Shown here piece after piece: positions 9,420 through 18,528 of a DNA stretch of 64,000 bases. The notes below the pieces were generated by a model. It ran no database searches and had not been told where the DNA came from. It worked only from the letters and a program-made list of their open reading frames with translations. Both the position numbers and the translations under genes were made by a program. The DNA is from Parasediminibacterium sp051861445 (GTDB lineage Bacteria > Bacteroidota > Bacteroidia > Chitinophagales > Chitinophagaceae): positions 30,729 through 94,728 of the forward strand of contig JBHYCS010000020.1 of NCBI GenBank assembly GCA_051861445.1. The letters are read 5' to 3'. Every line of letters starts with the position of its first letter. Position 1 is the stretch's first letter.

Positions 9420-10541
9420 TTATGACTTGGTTTTTGTTTTGATAACACTGAAATAAGCAGGCTTTGGTTGAAAAGCTCTATCGAATAACAAAGGATAATT
9501 TGTTCTACCTCTAATTGGCCAATCGTTTAGCCAAGATTGTGCATCGTTAACACCCCAAAAAGTAATCCTAGAAATTTTGTCTTTGTGTTTTAAAAAGAGT
9601 TTAAACAACTTTTCATAATCTGATGCCAATTGCTCTTGTATTTCGTTTGGAATGCCTTTGGTATAAGGATTTAAAGTAGGGTTGTTATCCATTTTTTGAT
9701 TTACATCTGCACCACTAAAGTTTCTTTGTAATACTTCAATATCTAATTCAGTAATCATTACTTTCAATCCTAAAGCTGCGTATGCAAGAATACTTTCTTC
9801 AATTTCTTTGAATGGAATTTTATTTAAATGCCAATGTCCTTGAATACCTACACCATCAATTCGAACACCTTTTGCTTGAATTTTTTTAATAAGTGCAATT
9901 GTTCCAGCTCGTTTTAGTGGTTGTTCGTTGTTATAATCGTTATAGTACAATTCTGTATTTGGTGCGGCTTTTTCTGCCAATTCAAAAGCTTTGGTAACAT
10001 AATCATCGCCAAGTTTTTGCAAAAAAATAGATTTACGCATGGTTCCATCTTCATTTAAAGCTTCATTTACAACATCCCATCCATCTACTTTTCCAACATA
10101 TCTAGATGCTATTGTGTTGATATGATTGGTCATAAACTGTAATAAAGAATCGCTGCTATTTATTTTTTGTACAAAACGAGAAAGTTGACTGTGCCAAATA
10201 AGTGTATGCCCAACTACAAACATTTTATGCTTTTTGCCATAAGCCACATATTTATTGGCTAAATCGAAATTGTATGTATTCCATTCAGGATGAATGATCT
10301 CACATTTCATAATGTTTTCTGGTGTAACAGTATTAAACTGTTGAGGTACCAATAAGGCAGCATTGGGTTCTTTTTCTTCAATTTGTGAAGCATTTAAAGC
10401 TGTGCCAATTAAAAAGTCTTTTTTAAATACTTTTTTTAATGGCTGTACCAATTGTTTGTTTGTTGGCTTATTACTTACACAGCTTGCAAGCAATAGGATA
10501 GTTGTAAGTATGAACCAACATTTCAGTAATTTTTTTTTCAT
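9420..10541 (-). CDS. GH10 endo-1,4-beta-xylanase, lipoprotein
   Basis: A 373-residue glycoside hydrolase family 10 endoxylanase. It begins with a lipoprotein signal (MKKKLLKCWF..LLLASC, lipidated Cys21), so it is membrane-anchored, probably in the periplasm or on the outer membrane. The single GH10 barrel contains the acid/base Glu160 in GWDVVNEALNEDG and the nucleophile Glu265 in MITELDIEVL, as well as the substrate-binding GHTLIWHSQ block. It hydrolyses internal beta-1,4 bonds of xylan or xylo-oligosaccharides. No binding module is present, unlike the second GH10 at 23.8 kb, suggesting division of labour between soluble fragments here and polymer there. It is part of the minus-strand operon. 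Confidence 0.94.
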   Translation of the reverse strand: MKKKLLKCWFILTTILLLASCVSNKPTNKQLVQPLKKVFKKDFLIGTALNASQIEEKEPNAALLVPQQFNTVTPENIMKCEIIHPEWNTYNFDLANKYVAYGKKHKMFVVGHTLIWHSQLSRFVQKINSSDSLLQFMTNHINTIASRYVGKVDGWDVVNEALNEDGTMRKSIFLQKLGDDYVTKAFELAEKAAPNTELYYNDYNNEQPLKRAGTIALIKKIQAKGVRIDGVGIQGHWHLNKIPFKEIEESILAYAALGLKVMITELDIEVLQRNFSGADVNQKMDNNPTLNPYTKGIPNEIQEQLASDYEKLFKLFLKHKDKISRITFWGVNDAQSWLNDWPIRGRTNYPLLFDRAFQPKPAYFSVIKTKTKS

Positions 10542-10636
10542 AAGGTTTATTTAAATAATTATCATTTTGTTTCTATAGGGTCTAAGTATCAATTCATTAT
10601 TTATTCTATAAAAGATGCTAATTGTTTTATACGAGT

Positions 10637-11443
10637 TTATTGTTTGTTTATTTTTTGCCATTCTTTTACATGCTTTGCCACTTCAATTAAAGGTGCTATC
10701 CAAATATTGTTTTCTTGTTGTTTCAAATATTCAAGAAACCTTTTGTGTTCTTGTAATTCAACATTTAAGCCATTTCCACCACCAACACCATGAAAAAGAA
10801 TTACCAATAAAGAATTTGTTTCGATGGCTTTGTTAGTCCACGTAATCATTTGATTTGCTGTATGATTATTTACCATAAAACAATCGATATTGTACACGTT
10901 TATATCTTCAATTTTGTGCATTTCATTTCTAACAGCTCTTGCAGCAATAAAATCTTTTTGTAGTGGTTGAATAAATGAAGAATCTTTAATTTTCATATCT
11001 CCACATGTAAATGCAAATGTTCTTTCAGTTGATTGATCTAATGCTTGTAAGAAGATGTTGGTCATTCTTATTTCATCAATCATTCGTTTAATAGAGTAGT
11101 TATTTAAATTGTATTTATCTGTAACAAACGATCTGCCTGGTTTATTTCCTTCACAAGGATGAAATAATGAGTGGTTGCCCAATTCATGCCCATTCTTTGC
11201 AATGTTTCTCCATTCATTTAATCGTTTTTCTACGGCACTTGAATATGCAGTTATATAAAAACTAGCTTTTAAATTCAGGCGGTCTAAAATGGGTATAGCA
11301 TTGTCTAAATGTTCGTTTATAGCATCGTCATACGTTAGTACAACTGCACATTTTTTACCTTTCCAAGCTTTAGTAATTTGTGCAATGTTGTGTTGTAAAC
11401 AAATGGTAACACAAAAAATAGTTGTTAAAAATTCTTTGTACAT
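10637..11443 (-). CDS. Polysaccharide deacetylase (NodB/CE4-like)
   Basis: A 268-residue NodB-fold deacetylase with an N-terminal signal peptide (residues 1 to about 22). The metal-site motifs of the family are present: TYDD (Asp39/Asp40) and H-x3-H in GNHSLFHP (His91, His95). A late block VILFHGVGGG matches the usual C-terminal motif. In this locus it most likely removes acetyl groups from xylan or xylo-oligosaccharides in the periplasm, though chitin or peptidoglycan deacetylases share the fold. Its start lies 2 bases after the stop of the upstream acetylesterase, so the two are certainly co-transcribed and probably act together. Confidence 0.85.
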   Translation of the reverse strand: MYKEFLTTIFCVTICLQHNIAQITKAWKGKKCAVVLTYDDAINEHLDNAIPILDRLNLKASFYITAYSSAVEKRLNEWRNIAKNGHELGNHSLFHPCEGNKPGRSFVTDKYNLNNYSIKRMIDEIRMTNIFLQALDQSTERTFAFTCGDMKIKDSSFIQPLQKDFIAARAVRNEMHKIEDINVYNIDCFMVNNHTANQMITWTNKAIETNSLLVILFHGVGGGNGLNVELQEHKRFLEYLKQQENNIWIAPLIEVAKHVKEWQKINKQ

Positions 11444-11445
11444 AT

Positions 11446-13377
11446 TTAGTTGTCCGTTCTAAAAGGAGAAGCTGGCAAGCCTTCCTGATTGTATAAATTT
11501 GGATTTACAGGATTATCGGCCCAAGCATATCGTACATACATCGGATGCTGAATGGTATCATTCCAAACTACCACCGTATTGCCTACAATTTTTGCATTTG
11601 CCCATACAAACTTTTTATCGCTGCCAGCAATGGCAAATTCAGCTAAAGGTTCTAAATCTTTGCTTATTAAGCCTTTGCCAACATGTGAAAATGAAAGCAC
11701 TATTTTATGCTGATTTATTTGATGCGATTGATAAATAGGACCGCTATAAACAATGTTTTCTTGATAAGCCATTTTTTGAGCGGCTAAAGCCAAACGTTCA
11801 CCCACATCTTTTTTATTATCAGGATGAATGTCGTTCCATTCACCTAAATCGATAGCAGTAACCATTGCTGTATGGCTTGCAGACAAAGTTTTTAGTTGTG
11901 CTTCTCGTAACAAAGCCCAGTTGCTTTCAGATGGTAAATAATTGAATTCCATAAAGCCTGGTAATTGTACGTATAAAAATGGTAAACTATCTGTATGCCA
12001 ATGTTTACGCCAATCTTGAATTAAAGACGTAAGTAATTGTGTATAGGTTTGTGGTTTTGAAGTATTGCTTTCGCCTTGATACCAACAAATTCCTTTTATT
12101 GCGTAATTGGTACATGGGGCTACCATTGCATTAAACAAAGCAGTTGGTTGGTTTTGAAGAGAAAAGTTATTGTTGGTAGCATTGTTAAATGGAGTAAACA
12201 CTTCACCCACTTTATATTGCCATGTTCCTTTGATATCGATGGTATCTTTTTCTGTACATAAATAGTAGGGTTTGTCTGGCACAAATCCACCTTTATTTGT
12301 ATAATTGGTTACCCGAATTACCAAAGTGTTTTTACCAGTATGTAGCCATCCTTTTGGAATTGTATACCTACGTTGAGGATATTGATAAGTAGTGTTTGCT
12401 ACAAGTTTACCATTTATATACAATTCATCAGCATCAACAATTCTTCCTAAAAATATCTTTGCTTCCTTTTCACTAATAGATGTAGGAATTTCTATTTCTT
12501 TTCTATACCAAACAACTCCATTTAAATCTTTTATTCCTTGATCTTCCCAATAACCTGGAATATGTATTGAACGCCAATTTTTAGGTTGATATGCTTTACT
12601 AAACCATTTTATTTCACTCAATAAGCCAGCATCTTTTAGTTCTTTTGAAGCCGGTATGTTACTAGCTAAAATGCGTTTATGAACATAGTTAGTGTCTTTG
12701 TTTTGTTGAATAATGCTATCGAAGTAGTTAATATTTTGTAATCCATTTTCGCTTATCCAAGCTTCAATAGGAGTGCCACCAACACTTGCATTAATAATGC
12801 CAATTGGTACTTGGTATTGTTGAAATAATTTTTTTGCAAAGAAAAAAGCTACAGCAGAAAATGGCCGCACATTATTGCCTACAGCAGCTATCCAATGTCC
12901 GTTACGAATGTTGTTTTGAGGAAGTTGTAAATCTGTTGCTGTTGGAACTAAAAACTGCCGAATTTGTGGATAGTTAGCATTGTTAATGTCTTTGGCATAC
13001 GTAACATCATGTATGTTCATTTGATGCACCATATTGCTTTGTCCGCTACAAAACCAAACATCGCCAAACAGTACTTCTTTCAGTAAAATGGTATTACTAG
13101 CAACAATGTTAATGTTGTATGGACCACCTGCTTTTGTTGGTGGAAAATATACTTGCCAATTGCCTTTTTCATTTGCTTTTGTATTATATTTTTTATAGTT
13201 AAAATATACAGTCACCTTTTCGTTGGCTTTTGCCCAGCCCCAAATTTTAATGGGTTGATCACGTTGCAATACCATACTATCGCTCACCAATTGAGGAAGT
13301 TTTACTTCAGCTCTTAATGAACTGGTAGCGGTAAATATGCACACAATTAATAAACAGTATTTAACTACAAGCATCAT
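11446..13377 (-). CDS. Exported SGNH acetylesterase (sialate O-acetylesterase-like)
   Basis: A 643-residue exported esterase of the sialate-O-acetylesterase (SASA/DUF303) type. A signal peptide occupies residues 1 to about 23. The nucleophile Ser114 is in FCSGQSNM, followed by GTPIEAW and the later block CWYQGESNT. Between the two halves of the esterase domain (about residues 270-385) lies a jelly-roll sugar-binding insertion resembling GH2 N-terminal domains (GVVWYRKEIEIP, DELYINGK); this split arrangement is normal in the Bacteroidota form. In a xylan locus it is expected to remove acetyl groups from xylose residues. A second ATG at 13374 is an equally possible start. Operon with the deacetylase (2-base gap). 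Confidence 0.86.
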   Translation of the reverse strand: MMLVVKYCLLIVCIFTATSSLRAEVKLPQLVSDSMVLQRDQPIKIWGWAKANEKVTVYFNYKKYNTKANEKGNWQVYFPPTKAGGPYNINIVASNTILLKEVLFGDVWFCSGQSNMVHQMNIHDVTYAKDINNANYPQIRQFLVPTATDLQLPQNNIRNGHWIAAVGNNVRPFSAVAFFFAKKLFQQYQVPIGIINASVGGTPIEAWISENGLQNINYFDSIIQQNKDTNYVHKRILASNIPASKELKDAGLLSEIKWFSKAYQPKNWRSIHIPGYWEDQGIKDLNGVVWYRKEIEIPTSISEKEAKIFLGRIVDADELYINGKLVANTTYQYPQRRYTIPKGWLHTGKNTLVIRVTNYTNKGGFVPDKPYYLCTEKDTIDIKGTWQYKVGEVFTPFNNATNNNFSLQNQPTALFNAMVAPCTNYAIKGICWYQGESNTSKPQTYTQLLTSLIQDWRKHWHTDSLPFLYVQLPGFMEFNYLPSESNWALLREAQLKTLSASHTAMVTAIDLGEWNDIHPDNKKDVGERLALAAQKMAYQENIVYSGPIYQSHQINQHKIVLSFSHVGKGLISKDLEPLAEFAIAGSDKKFVWANAKIVGNTVVVWNDTIQHPMYVRYAWADNPVNPNLYNQEGLPASPFRTDN

Positions 13378-13414
13378 TCGTATTTGTAATGATTAATAAT
13401 GATTGTACATAAGT

Positions 13415-14164
13415 TTAAAACCCAATTGAATTACCTCCGTCTACAGGTAACACAACACCTGTAATATATTTAGAGGCATCTGTTGCTAAAAACAAGGCGG
13501 CATCACCAATATCAGACGGATTGCCCATGAAGCCCATTGGTGTTCTGCCAAAAACTTTTGCCTTCCGTTCTGCATCGTTGTTTAGAGCTTTTGCACTCAT
13601 ATCTGTAGCAATAAATCCAGGAGCAATGCAGTTTACACGAATGCCATTGGGAGAAAGTTCTACAGCCATTGCTCTTGTCATACCTTCTATTGCACTTTTA
13701 GATGCTGTGTATGCAATTACCTTAGGAATGCCATATTGAGAAGCCATTGAACTTATATTAATAATGCTTCCTTTTTTCTTTTTTAGCATACGTTTAATTA
13801 CTTCTCTTGATAATGCAAACATGGCGTTTACATTGGTATGCATAATTTGTAAAAAGTCTTGATCTGTTACTTCTATCAAATCTTTTTTACCATTTATTCC
13901 TGCATTATTTACCAAAATATCTATGTTTCCATATTGTTTATACAAGTCTTTTACTAAGTTAGGAATAGTAGCAAGATTGTTTAAATCGAATGCAACTGTG
14001 TAACATTTTTTTCCTAATTTCTTTTGTGCAGCAGCCAATTTTTGCTCATCTCTTCCAATAATGATGGTTTCTATACCAGCATTTACAAAACAGGCTGCAA
14101 TGGCTAAACCAATGCCAGAAGCACCACCTGTAACAATTGCAGTTTTTTTTCCTTTTATCATCAT
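13415..14164 (-). CDS. SDR-family oxidoreductase (possible fructuronate reductase)
   Basis: A 249-residue classical short-chain dehydrogenase. The NAD(P)-binding TGGASGIG (residues 12-19), the structural NNAG, catalytic Ser138/139, and Tyr152-x3-Lys156 in YTASK are all intact; the ending TGVVLPVDGG is typical. No signal peptide, so cytoplasmic. Since GH67 releases glucuronate and UxuA is encoded in the same locus, a role as D-mannonate oxidoreductase (fructuronate reductase) is the best contextual guess: SDR enzymes of this kind often replace classical UxuB. The sequence alone only supports 'SDR'. A second Met at 14161 could be the start. Operon position between GH67 and the acetylesterase. 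Confidence 0.8.
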   Translation of the reverse strand: MMIKGKKTAIVTGGASGIGLAIAACFVNAGIETIIIGRDEQKLAAAQKKLGKKCYTVAFDLNNLATIPNLVKDLYKQYGNIDILVNNAGINGKKDLIEVTDQDFLQIMHTNVNAMFALSREVIKRMLKKKKGSIINISSMASQYGIPKVIAYTASKSAIEGMTRAMAVELSPNGIRVNCIAPGFIATDMSAKALNNDAERKAKVFGRTPMGFMGNPSDIGDAALFLATDASKYITGVVLPVDGGNSIGF

Positions 14165-14202
14165 GTGAACTTTATTTTTTGATTTGGGTGTGAATGGTGA
14201 AC

Positions 14203-16326
14203 TTAATTTCCATTACCAGGGGCGTACGGAAATTTGTAGTTTTTATATGTTTCAAGTGAATGTTTAGGCCGACTATAATTTGATGGAATAGGCATTTTAG
14301 AAAATGTTTGAAAGTATAGTAAACAAGCATCTTTCCACCAAACTGCTTCTTCGTATTGAATTTGTAAAAACTGTTTTACTTGTTCAAATCGTTCTGCATC
14401 AATACTATTTTGTAGCGATAGCCATTGTTGTTGCATAGTTTTTACTTCCAATACACCTTCGTTGTATTGATGGCACATTTCTTCCCATAGGGTTCTGCCT
14501 GTTTTCATACGATGATTCCAACTTACATGATGAAACCACAACAAATATTTATCATCACAGCTATTGCTATCTTTCCATTGTGCTTGTACTAATGGTGCAT
14601 ATTGTGATAGTGCATTGCTTCCACTAATGGTTCTATCAAATCCAACTCCATATTCATCGGCTTTATGATAATACACAGGATTCCAATCGGCTCTTTCCAA
14701 TGAATTTCCCCAAGGAAGTGGACCATAATGATGTCCGTTTCCCATTATGTGATGCAAACCCAATGGTGTCATATATTTTACCATTACTTCGTAAGAATGC
14801 ATCATCATTTCAAGTATTGGTTTTCTACTGTTTTTATTTTGTGTAAATGTTTGTACAATCCATTCTTCTGCAATATTTTCTGCTGTTAATTCATGATTCC
14901 AAGCCAATCTGCCAAAGGCATACCAATTGGCTTGTGCAAAAGGATGTCCACACCAATTGATATCGTTGCCAATATTGGCAACGCCAGCAATACCATTAAT
15001 TGTATGATTGTTAATAGTACCTTGTATAATCTTATCAATCGTTGTTCCTTTGCCATTAGTATACGTATCAGTAGATAAAATTTCTTTAAACATAGGTGCT
15101 TGATATACTAGGTGTGTGGCTTGACCAAGATATTCTTGAGTTAGTTGAAACTCCATCATTAAAGGTGTTTTAGGCATGGCACCAAAAAGTGGATGAAATG
15201 GTTCTCTTGGTTGAAAATCGATTGGTCCATTTTTTACTTGAACCAACACGTTTTTATGAAATTTTCCATCTAATGGCGTAAACTCGTTATAAGCTTGTTT
15301 AAAGCGATCTTCAGCTGTTTCATGGCTATATACAAATGCACGCCACATAATAATACCACCAAATTTTGCTACTGCATTTGCCAACATATTTGCTCCATCT
15401 ACATGGGTTCTATTGTAATTTTGTGGACCCGGCTGACCTTCACTATTTGCTTTAACCAAAAAGCCACCAAAATCTGGAATTAAGTCGTAAATTTCTTTTG
15501 CTTTATTATTCCACCAATTTCGAACATTTTCGTTTAAAGGGTCTGCAGTTGCTAAGCCACCAATTTCAATAGGAGCAGAGAATCTTGCAGTTAGGTACAC
15601 TTTTATTCCATAAGGTCTAAACACATCAGCTAATGCTTTTACTTTTATCAAATAATCTTTTGTAAGTACAATAGCATTTGCATTTACATTGGTTAAAACA
15701 GTGCCATTTATTCCAATAGAAGCATTTGCTCTTGCATAATCAATGTAGCGTTGGTCGATATAATTGGGTAATGTATGCCAATTGAAAATGGAAATACCTG
15801 AATAGCCTCGTTCTACATACCTATTTAAGTTATCCCAATGGTTTAAAATGCGTAAGTTATTGGAAGGATTGCTAACAATATGAAGCAACTCTATTGATTG
15901 TTCTGTTTGTAATAATCGTAAAAAGTGAAACGTTGCGTAGAGTAAACCAATGTTCGATTTTGATTGAATAAGTATTTGTTTTTTGAAAATATTTTTTTGT
16001 GTAACAATGCTAAACCCCTCTTGTGTATTGAGTTTTGTTGATTGTTGTATGGTAGAGAATACAATGTCGGCCTTTGAAATATTGTTTGTAAACTGAATTT
16101 TTTTATGCAATAATCCACCTAATCCTTTTGTTAACTCTTGTTGAATTATGGTATGTGTTGCTGTATTGTTTTCGAGATAAATCAAGTTTATTTGTTGTGA
16201 ATACTGTTGAAGTAGGTTTTTGTTCTGAATGGTTTTGTATCGTAACCATAAATCATAGCCATTTTCGGCAAATGTGTTTTGACTAATGCAAATAATTATA
16301 GATAAAAAAAGAATGATTTTTTTCAT
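14203..16326 (-). CDS. aguA: GH67 alpha-glucuronidase
   Basis: A 707-residue alpha-glucuronidase that removes (4-O-methyl)glucuronic acid from the non-reducing end of aldouronic acids made by GH10 xylanases. A signal peptide (residues 1-20) predicts periplasmic action, unlike the cytoplasmic enzymes of Geobacillus. The three-domain GH67 plan is visible: beta-sandwich domain 1-150, barrel, and helical C-terminal domain. Catalytic residues expected from the family are present: Glu296 in KANSEGQPGP, Asp370 in NGPIDFQPREP, and the Glu-containing block MMEFQLTQEYLG at 390-401. It sits directly after the regulator at 16.3 kb (6-base gap), probably the first enzyme gene of the operon. Confidence 0.95.
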   Translation of the reverse strand: MKKIILFLSIIICISQNTFAENGYDLWLRYKTIQNKNLLQQYSQQINLIYLENNTATHTIIQQELTKGLGGLLHKKIQFTNNISKADIVFSTIQQSTKLNTQEGFSIVTQKNIFKKQILIQSKSNIGLLYATFHFLRLLQTEQSIELLHIVSNPSNNLRILNHWDNLNRYVERGYSGISIFNWHTLPNYIDQRYIDYARANASIGINGTVLTNVNANAIVLTKDYLIKVKALADVFRPYGIKVYLTARFSAPIEIGGLATADPLNENVRNWWNNKAKEIYDLIPDFGGFLVKANSEGQPGPQNYNRTHVDGANMLANAVAKFGGIIMWRAFVYSHETAEDRFKQAYNEFTPLDGKFHKNVLVQVKNGPIDFQPREPFHPLFGAMPKTPLMMEFQLTQEYLGQATHLVYQAPMFKEILSTDTYTNGKGTTIDKIIQGTINNHTINGIAGVANIGNDINWCGHPFAQANWYAFGRLAWNHELTAENIAEEWIVQTFTQNKNSRKPILEMMMHSYEVMVKYMTPLGLHHIMGNGHHYGPLPWGNSLERADWNPVYYHKADEYGVGFDRTISGSNALSQYAPLVQAQWKDSNSCDDKYLLWFHHVSWNHRMKTGRTLWEEMCHQYNEGVLEVKTMQQQWLSLQNSIDAERFEQVKQFLQIQYEEAVWWKDACLLYFQTFSKMPIPSNYSRPKHSLETYKNYKFPYAPGNGN

Positions 16327-16332
16327 ACGATA

Positions 16333-17358
16333 TTATTTTTTTAACGAAGAATTTCTAACAATTAATTCTGAACGAATCACAATGGTTTGTGTATGCTGAA
16401 TGTTAGAAATTCCTTTTAAATGGTTTACTAAATTAATGGCGGCTATTTCGCCCATATCTGTACCTGGATAATGAATGGTGGTTAACTGCGGTTCTACAAT
16501 TTTGCTAATAGAATCGTTGTTAAACCCAACAATGGCGATGTCTTCAGGAATTTTTACCCCAAACTCTTTTAAGGTTTGCATGCATACAGCGGCAGAAAAA
16601 TCGTTTGTTATAAAAGCTCCATCAGGAAGTGGATTCATTTGTACTATTTCTTTTGCAGCTTCTACACCACATTGCTCACTTAAATCTTTTATCAGAATCA
16701 AGCTTTTATCCAATGGAATATTGTTATCAAACAGTGCATCTACATAGCCTTTATACCTTTGTGCGTAAACATTTCTTTTTTGATTTGCAGTAACCAAAAC
16801 AATTTTTTTGCAACCCTGTTCTATCAAATGCTGTGTAGCCTGATAACCGCATTTATAATTATCAATAATTACTTTTGTGTAATCGTGTTTTTCTTCAACA
16901 CGGTCAAAAAATATAATTGGAATAGCTCTATCTTCAAATTGTTTAAAATGTTCAAGATTTTTGGTGTTGAAAGAAAGTGAAGCAATAATTCCATCTACTC
17001 TTTTATGAAATAAGTTGTTAGCGTTTGCAACTTCTTTTTCATAGTTTTCAGAAGAGTGAGCAATAATAATATCGTAATTGGCTTCTGTGGTAACCTTTTC
17101 AATGCCAGCAAGAACCGATGTAATGAAGTTACTGTTTAATTCATGAACCATTACACCAATAGTATTGGTTTTTTGCTTGCGTAAATTGCTTGCGAAATTG
17201 TTGTGTCTATAGCCTAATTCTTTGGCGGCATCTTTTATTTTCTTACGGGTATTTTTATTTATTGCAGGATGATCTTGCAAGCCACGGCTTACTGTTGCCG
17301 ATGAAATATCTAGCTTTTGAGCGATGTCGTAAATAGTAACTTCTTTCTTTTGTTTCAT
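16333..17358 (-). CDS. LacI-family transcriptional regulator 1
   Basis: A 341-residue LacI/GalR regulator. N-terminal helix-turn-helix EVTIYDIAQKLDISSATVSR (residues 6-25) with the hinge ELGYRHNNFASNLRKQKTNTIGVM, followed by a periplasmic-binding-protein-like ligand domain. It is strongly similar along its whole length to the regulator encoded just upstream, evidently by tandem duplication. The gap of 46 bases between them contains an operator-like GCAATCGGTTGC about 10 bases before this start codon, so this gene and the GH67 operon behind it probably respond to one or both regulators. The ligand is likely a xylan breakdown product such as xylobiose or an aldouronate (inference). Confidence 0.9.
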   Translation of the reverse strand: MKQKKEVTIYDIAQKLDISSATVSRGLQDHPAINKNTRKKIKDAAKELGYRHNNFASNLRKQKTNTIGVMVHELNSNFITSVLAGIEKVTTEANYDIIIAHSSENYEKEVANANNLFHKRVDGIIASLSFNTKNLEHFKQFEDRAIPIIFFDRVEEKHDYTKVIIDNYKCGYQATQHLIEQGCKKIVLVTANQKRNVYAQRYKGYVDALFDNNIPLDKSLILIKDLSEQCGVEAAKEIVQMNPLPDGAFITNDFSAAVCMQTLKEFGVKIPEDIAIVGFNNDSISKIVEPQLTTIHYPGTDMGEIAAINLVNHLKGISNIQHTQTIVIRSELIVRNSSLKK

Positions 17359-17366
17359 CTCTTTTT

Positions 17367-17393
17367 TTGCAATCGGTTGCGTAAAAATCGCAA
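17367..17393. promoter_or_regulatory. LacI-type operator before regulator 1 and the GH67 operon
   Basis: TTGCAATCGGTTGC at 17367-17380 contains the near-palindromic core GCAATCGGTTGC with central CG, a classic LacI/GalR operator shape. It overlaps a second inverted repeat, TTGCG (17377-17381) and CGCAA (17389-17393). The core is identical to that at 18486-18497. It lies in the 46-base gap between the two regulator genes, immediately upstream of the start codon at 17358. Confidence 0.7.
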
Positions 17394-17404
17394 AAAAAAG
17401 TGAA

Positions 17405-18439
17405 TTACAAATTTTTCTTTTTAAGTGAAGATTCTCTAATTATTAAATCTGATCTTAAAAGGATGGTATTGGTGTGCTTAATATTTGTAATGCCATTTAA
17501 ATGATTAATAAGGTTGTTTACAGCTAATTCTCCTACTGCATAGCCAGGATAATTAATGGTGGTAAGGTTGGGTTTTATTATTTTACTAATGGGGTCGTTG
17601 TTAAAGCCTGCAAATGCAATTTCATTTGGAATATCTATACCTGCTTCTAAAAGTTTAATCATACAATGAGCTGCAGAAGTGTCGTTGGCTGCAAAAACAC
17701 CATCGGGTTTTTCTTTCAATCCTAATATGTATTCGCCTGCTTTTGAACCAGCTTCTTCGGTTAAGTTACTTGTATAAATTAATTTTTCTTCAATCTTTAA
17801 GTGATTGTCTTTCAGTGCTTGTTTGTAACCTTTTAACCGTTCTTCATACACATTTCTCAATGTATTTCCGCCTAAATGTAAAATACGTTTGCACCCTTGT
17901 TGTATCAAGTGTTCAGTAATAGAATAGGCGGCTTTGTAGTTGTCTATTACAATACTAATGCAGTCGTTGTGTTGAAAAGATCTGTCGAAGAAAATAATAG
18001 GAATGCCTTTGTTGATGAATTGTTCGAAATGACTAATTCCATCTGTATCAAAAGCAAGAGAAACCAATAGTCCATCTACTCGTTTGTTAAACATGGTATT
18101 GGCGTTTGCTTTTTCTTTTTCAACACTTTCAAGCGATTGGCTAATAATAAGATTGTAGTTTTCTCTGCTTGCAGCGTCTTCCATTCCTGCAAGAACCGAA
18201 GCCATAAAATAGCTATTTAATTTGGGTACAATAACGCCAATAGTATTGGTACGCTTGCTTCTTAGGCTGCTTGCAAACATGTTAGATCGATAACCTAATG
18301 CTTTGGCCGCTTCAAATATTTTCTTTTTGGTATTCTTATTAATGTTTGGATGGTCTTTTAATCCTCTGCTTACCGTAGTGGCAGAAATGTCTAAGTACTC
18401 TGCTATATCGTAAATGGTAATCTCTTTTTCTTCAGACAT
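17405..18439 (-). CDS. LacI-family transcriptional regulator 2
   Basis: A LacI/GalR regulator, 344 residues from the preferred ATG at 18439 (MSEEKEITIYDIAEYLDIS). An ATG 60 bases upstream is open but would add a Phe/Lys-rich tail with no counterpart in the paralogue. HTH: ITIYDIAEYLDISATTVSRG; hinge: ALGYRSNMFASSLRSKRTNTIGVI; then the sugar-binding domain. It is divergent from susC, and a full LacI-type operator lies 44-61 bases upstream of its start, so it probably represses itself and susCD until a xylan-derived ligand binds. Paralogue of the downstream regulator at 16.3 kb; the duplicated pair may respond to different sugars. Confidence 0.9.
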   Translation of the reverse strand: MSEEKEITIYDIAEYLDISATTVSRGLKDHPNINKNTKKKIFEAAKALGYRSNMFASSLRSKRTNTIGVIVPKLNSYFMASVLAGMEDAASRENYNLIISQSLESVEKEKANANTMFNKRVDGLLVSLAFDTDGISHFEQFINKGIPIIFFDRSFQHNDCISIVIDNYKAAYSITEHLIQQGCKRILHLGGNTLRNVYEERLKGYKQALKDNHLKIEEKLIYTSNLTEEAGSKAGEYILGLKEKPDGVFAANDTSAAHCMIKLLEAGIDIPNEIAFAGFNNDPISKIIKPNLTTINYPGYAVGELAVNNLINHLNGITNIKHTNTILLRSDLIIRESSLKKKNL

Positions 18440-18482
18440 TTTTTTGTTTTTACAAAGGAAAACCGATTTTTTCAAAAAAAAA

Positions 18483-18500
18483 ATTGCAATCGGTTGCAAT
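18483..18500. promoter_or_regulatory. LacI-type operator in regulator/susC divergent region
   Basis: ATTGCAATCGGTTGCAAT is an 18-base near-perfect palindrome (arms ATTGCAA/TTGCAAT around TCGG). It shares the 12-base core GCAATCGGTTGC with the site at 17369-17380. It lies between regulator 2 (minus strand, start 18439) and susC (plus strand, start 18738), well placed to control both directions. Confidence 0.75.
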
Positions 18501-18528
18501 TTTGAAAAACTTTCCTATATTCGATTTG
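18501..18528 (+). promoter_or_regulatory. Candidate Bacteroidota-type promoter for susC
   Basis: TTTG at 18501-18504 and TCGATTTG at 18521-18528 resemble the Bacteroidota -33 (TTG) and -7 (TAnnTTTG) elements, with one mismatch in the -7 box and a 16-base spacer that is shorter than usual. It abuts the LacI-type operator. If correct, susC has an untranslated leader of roughly 200 bases (18530-18737). Weak by sequence, supported mainly by position. Confidence 0.35.
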
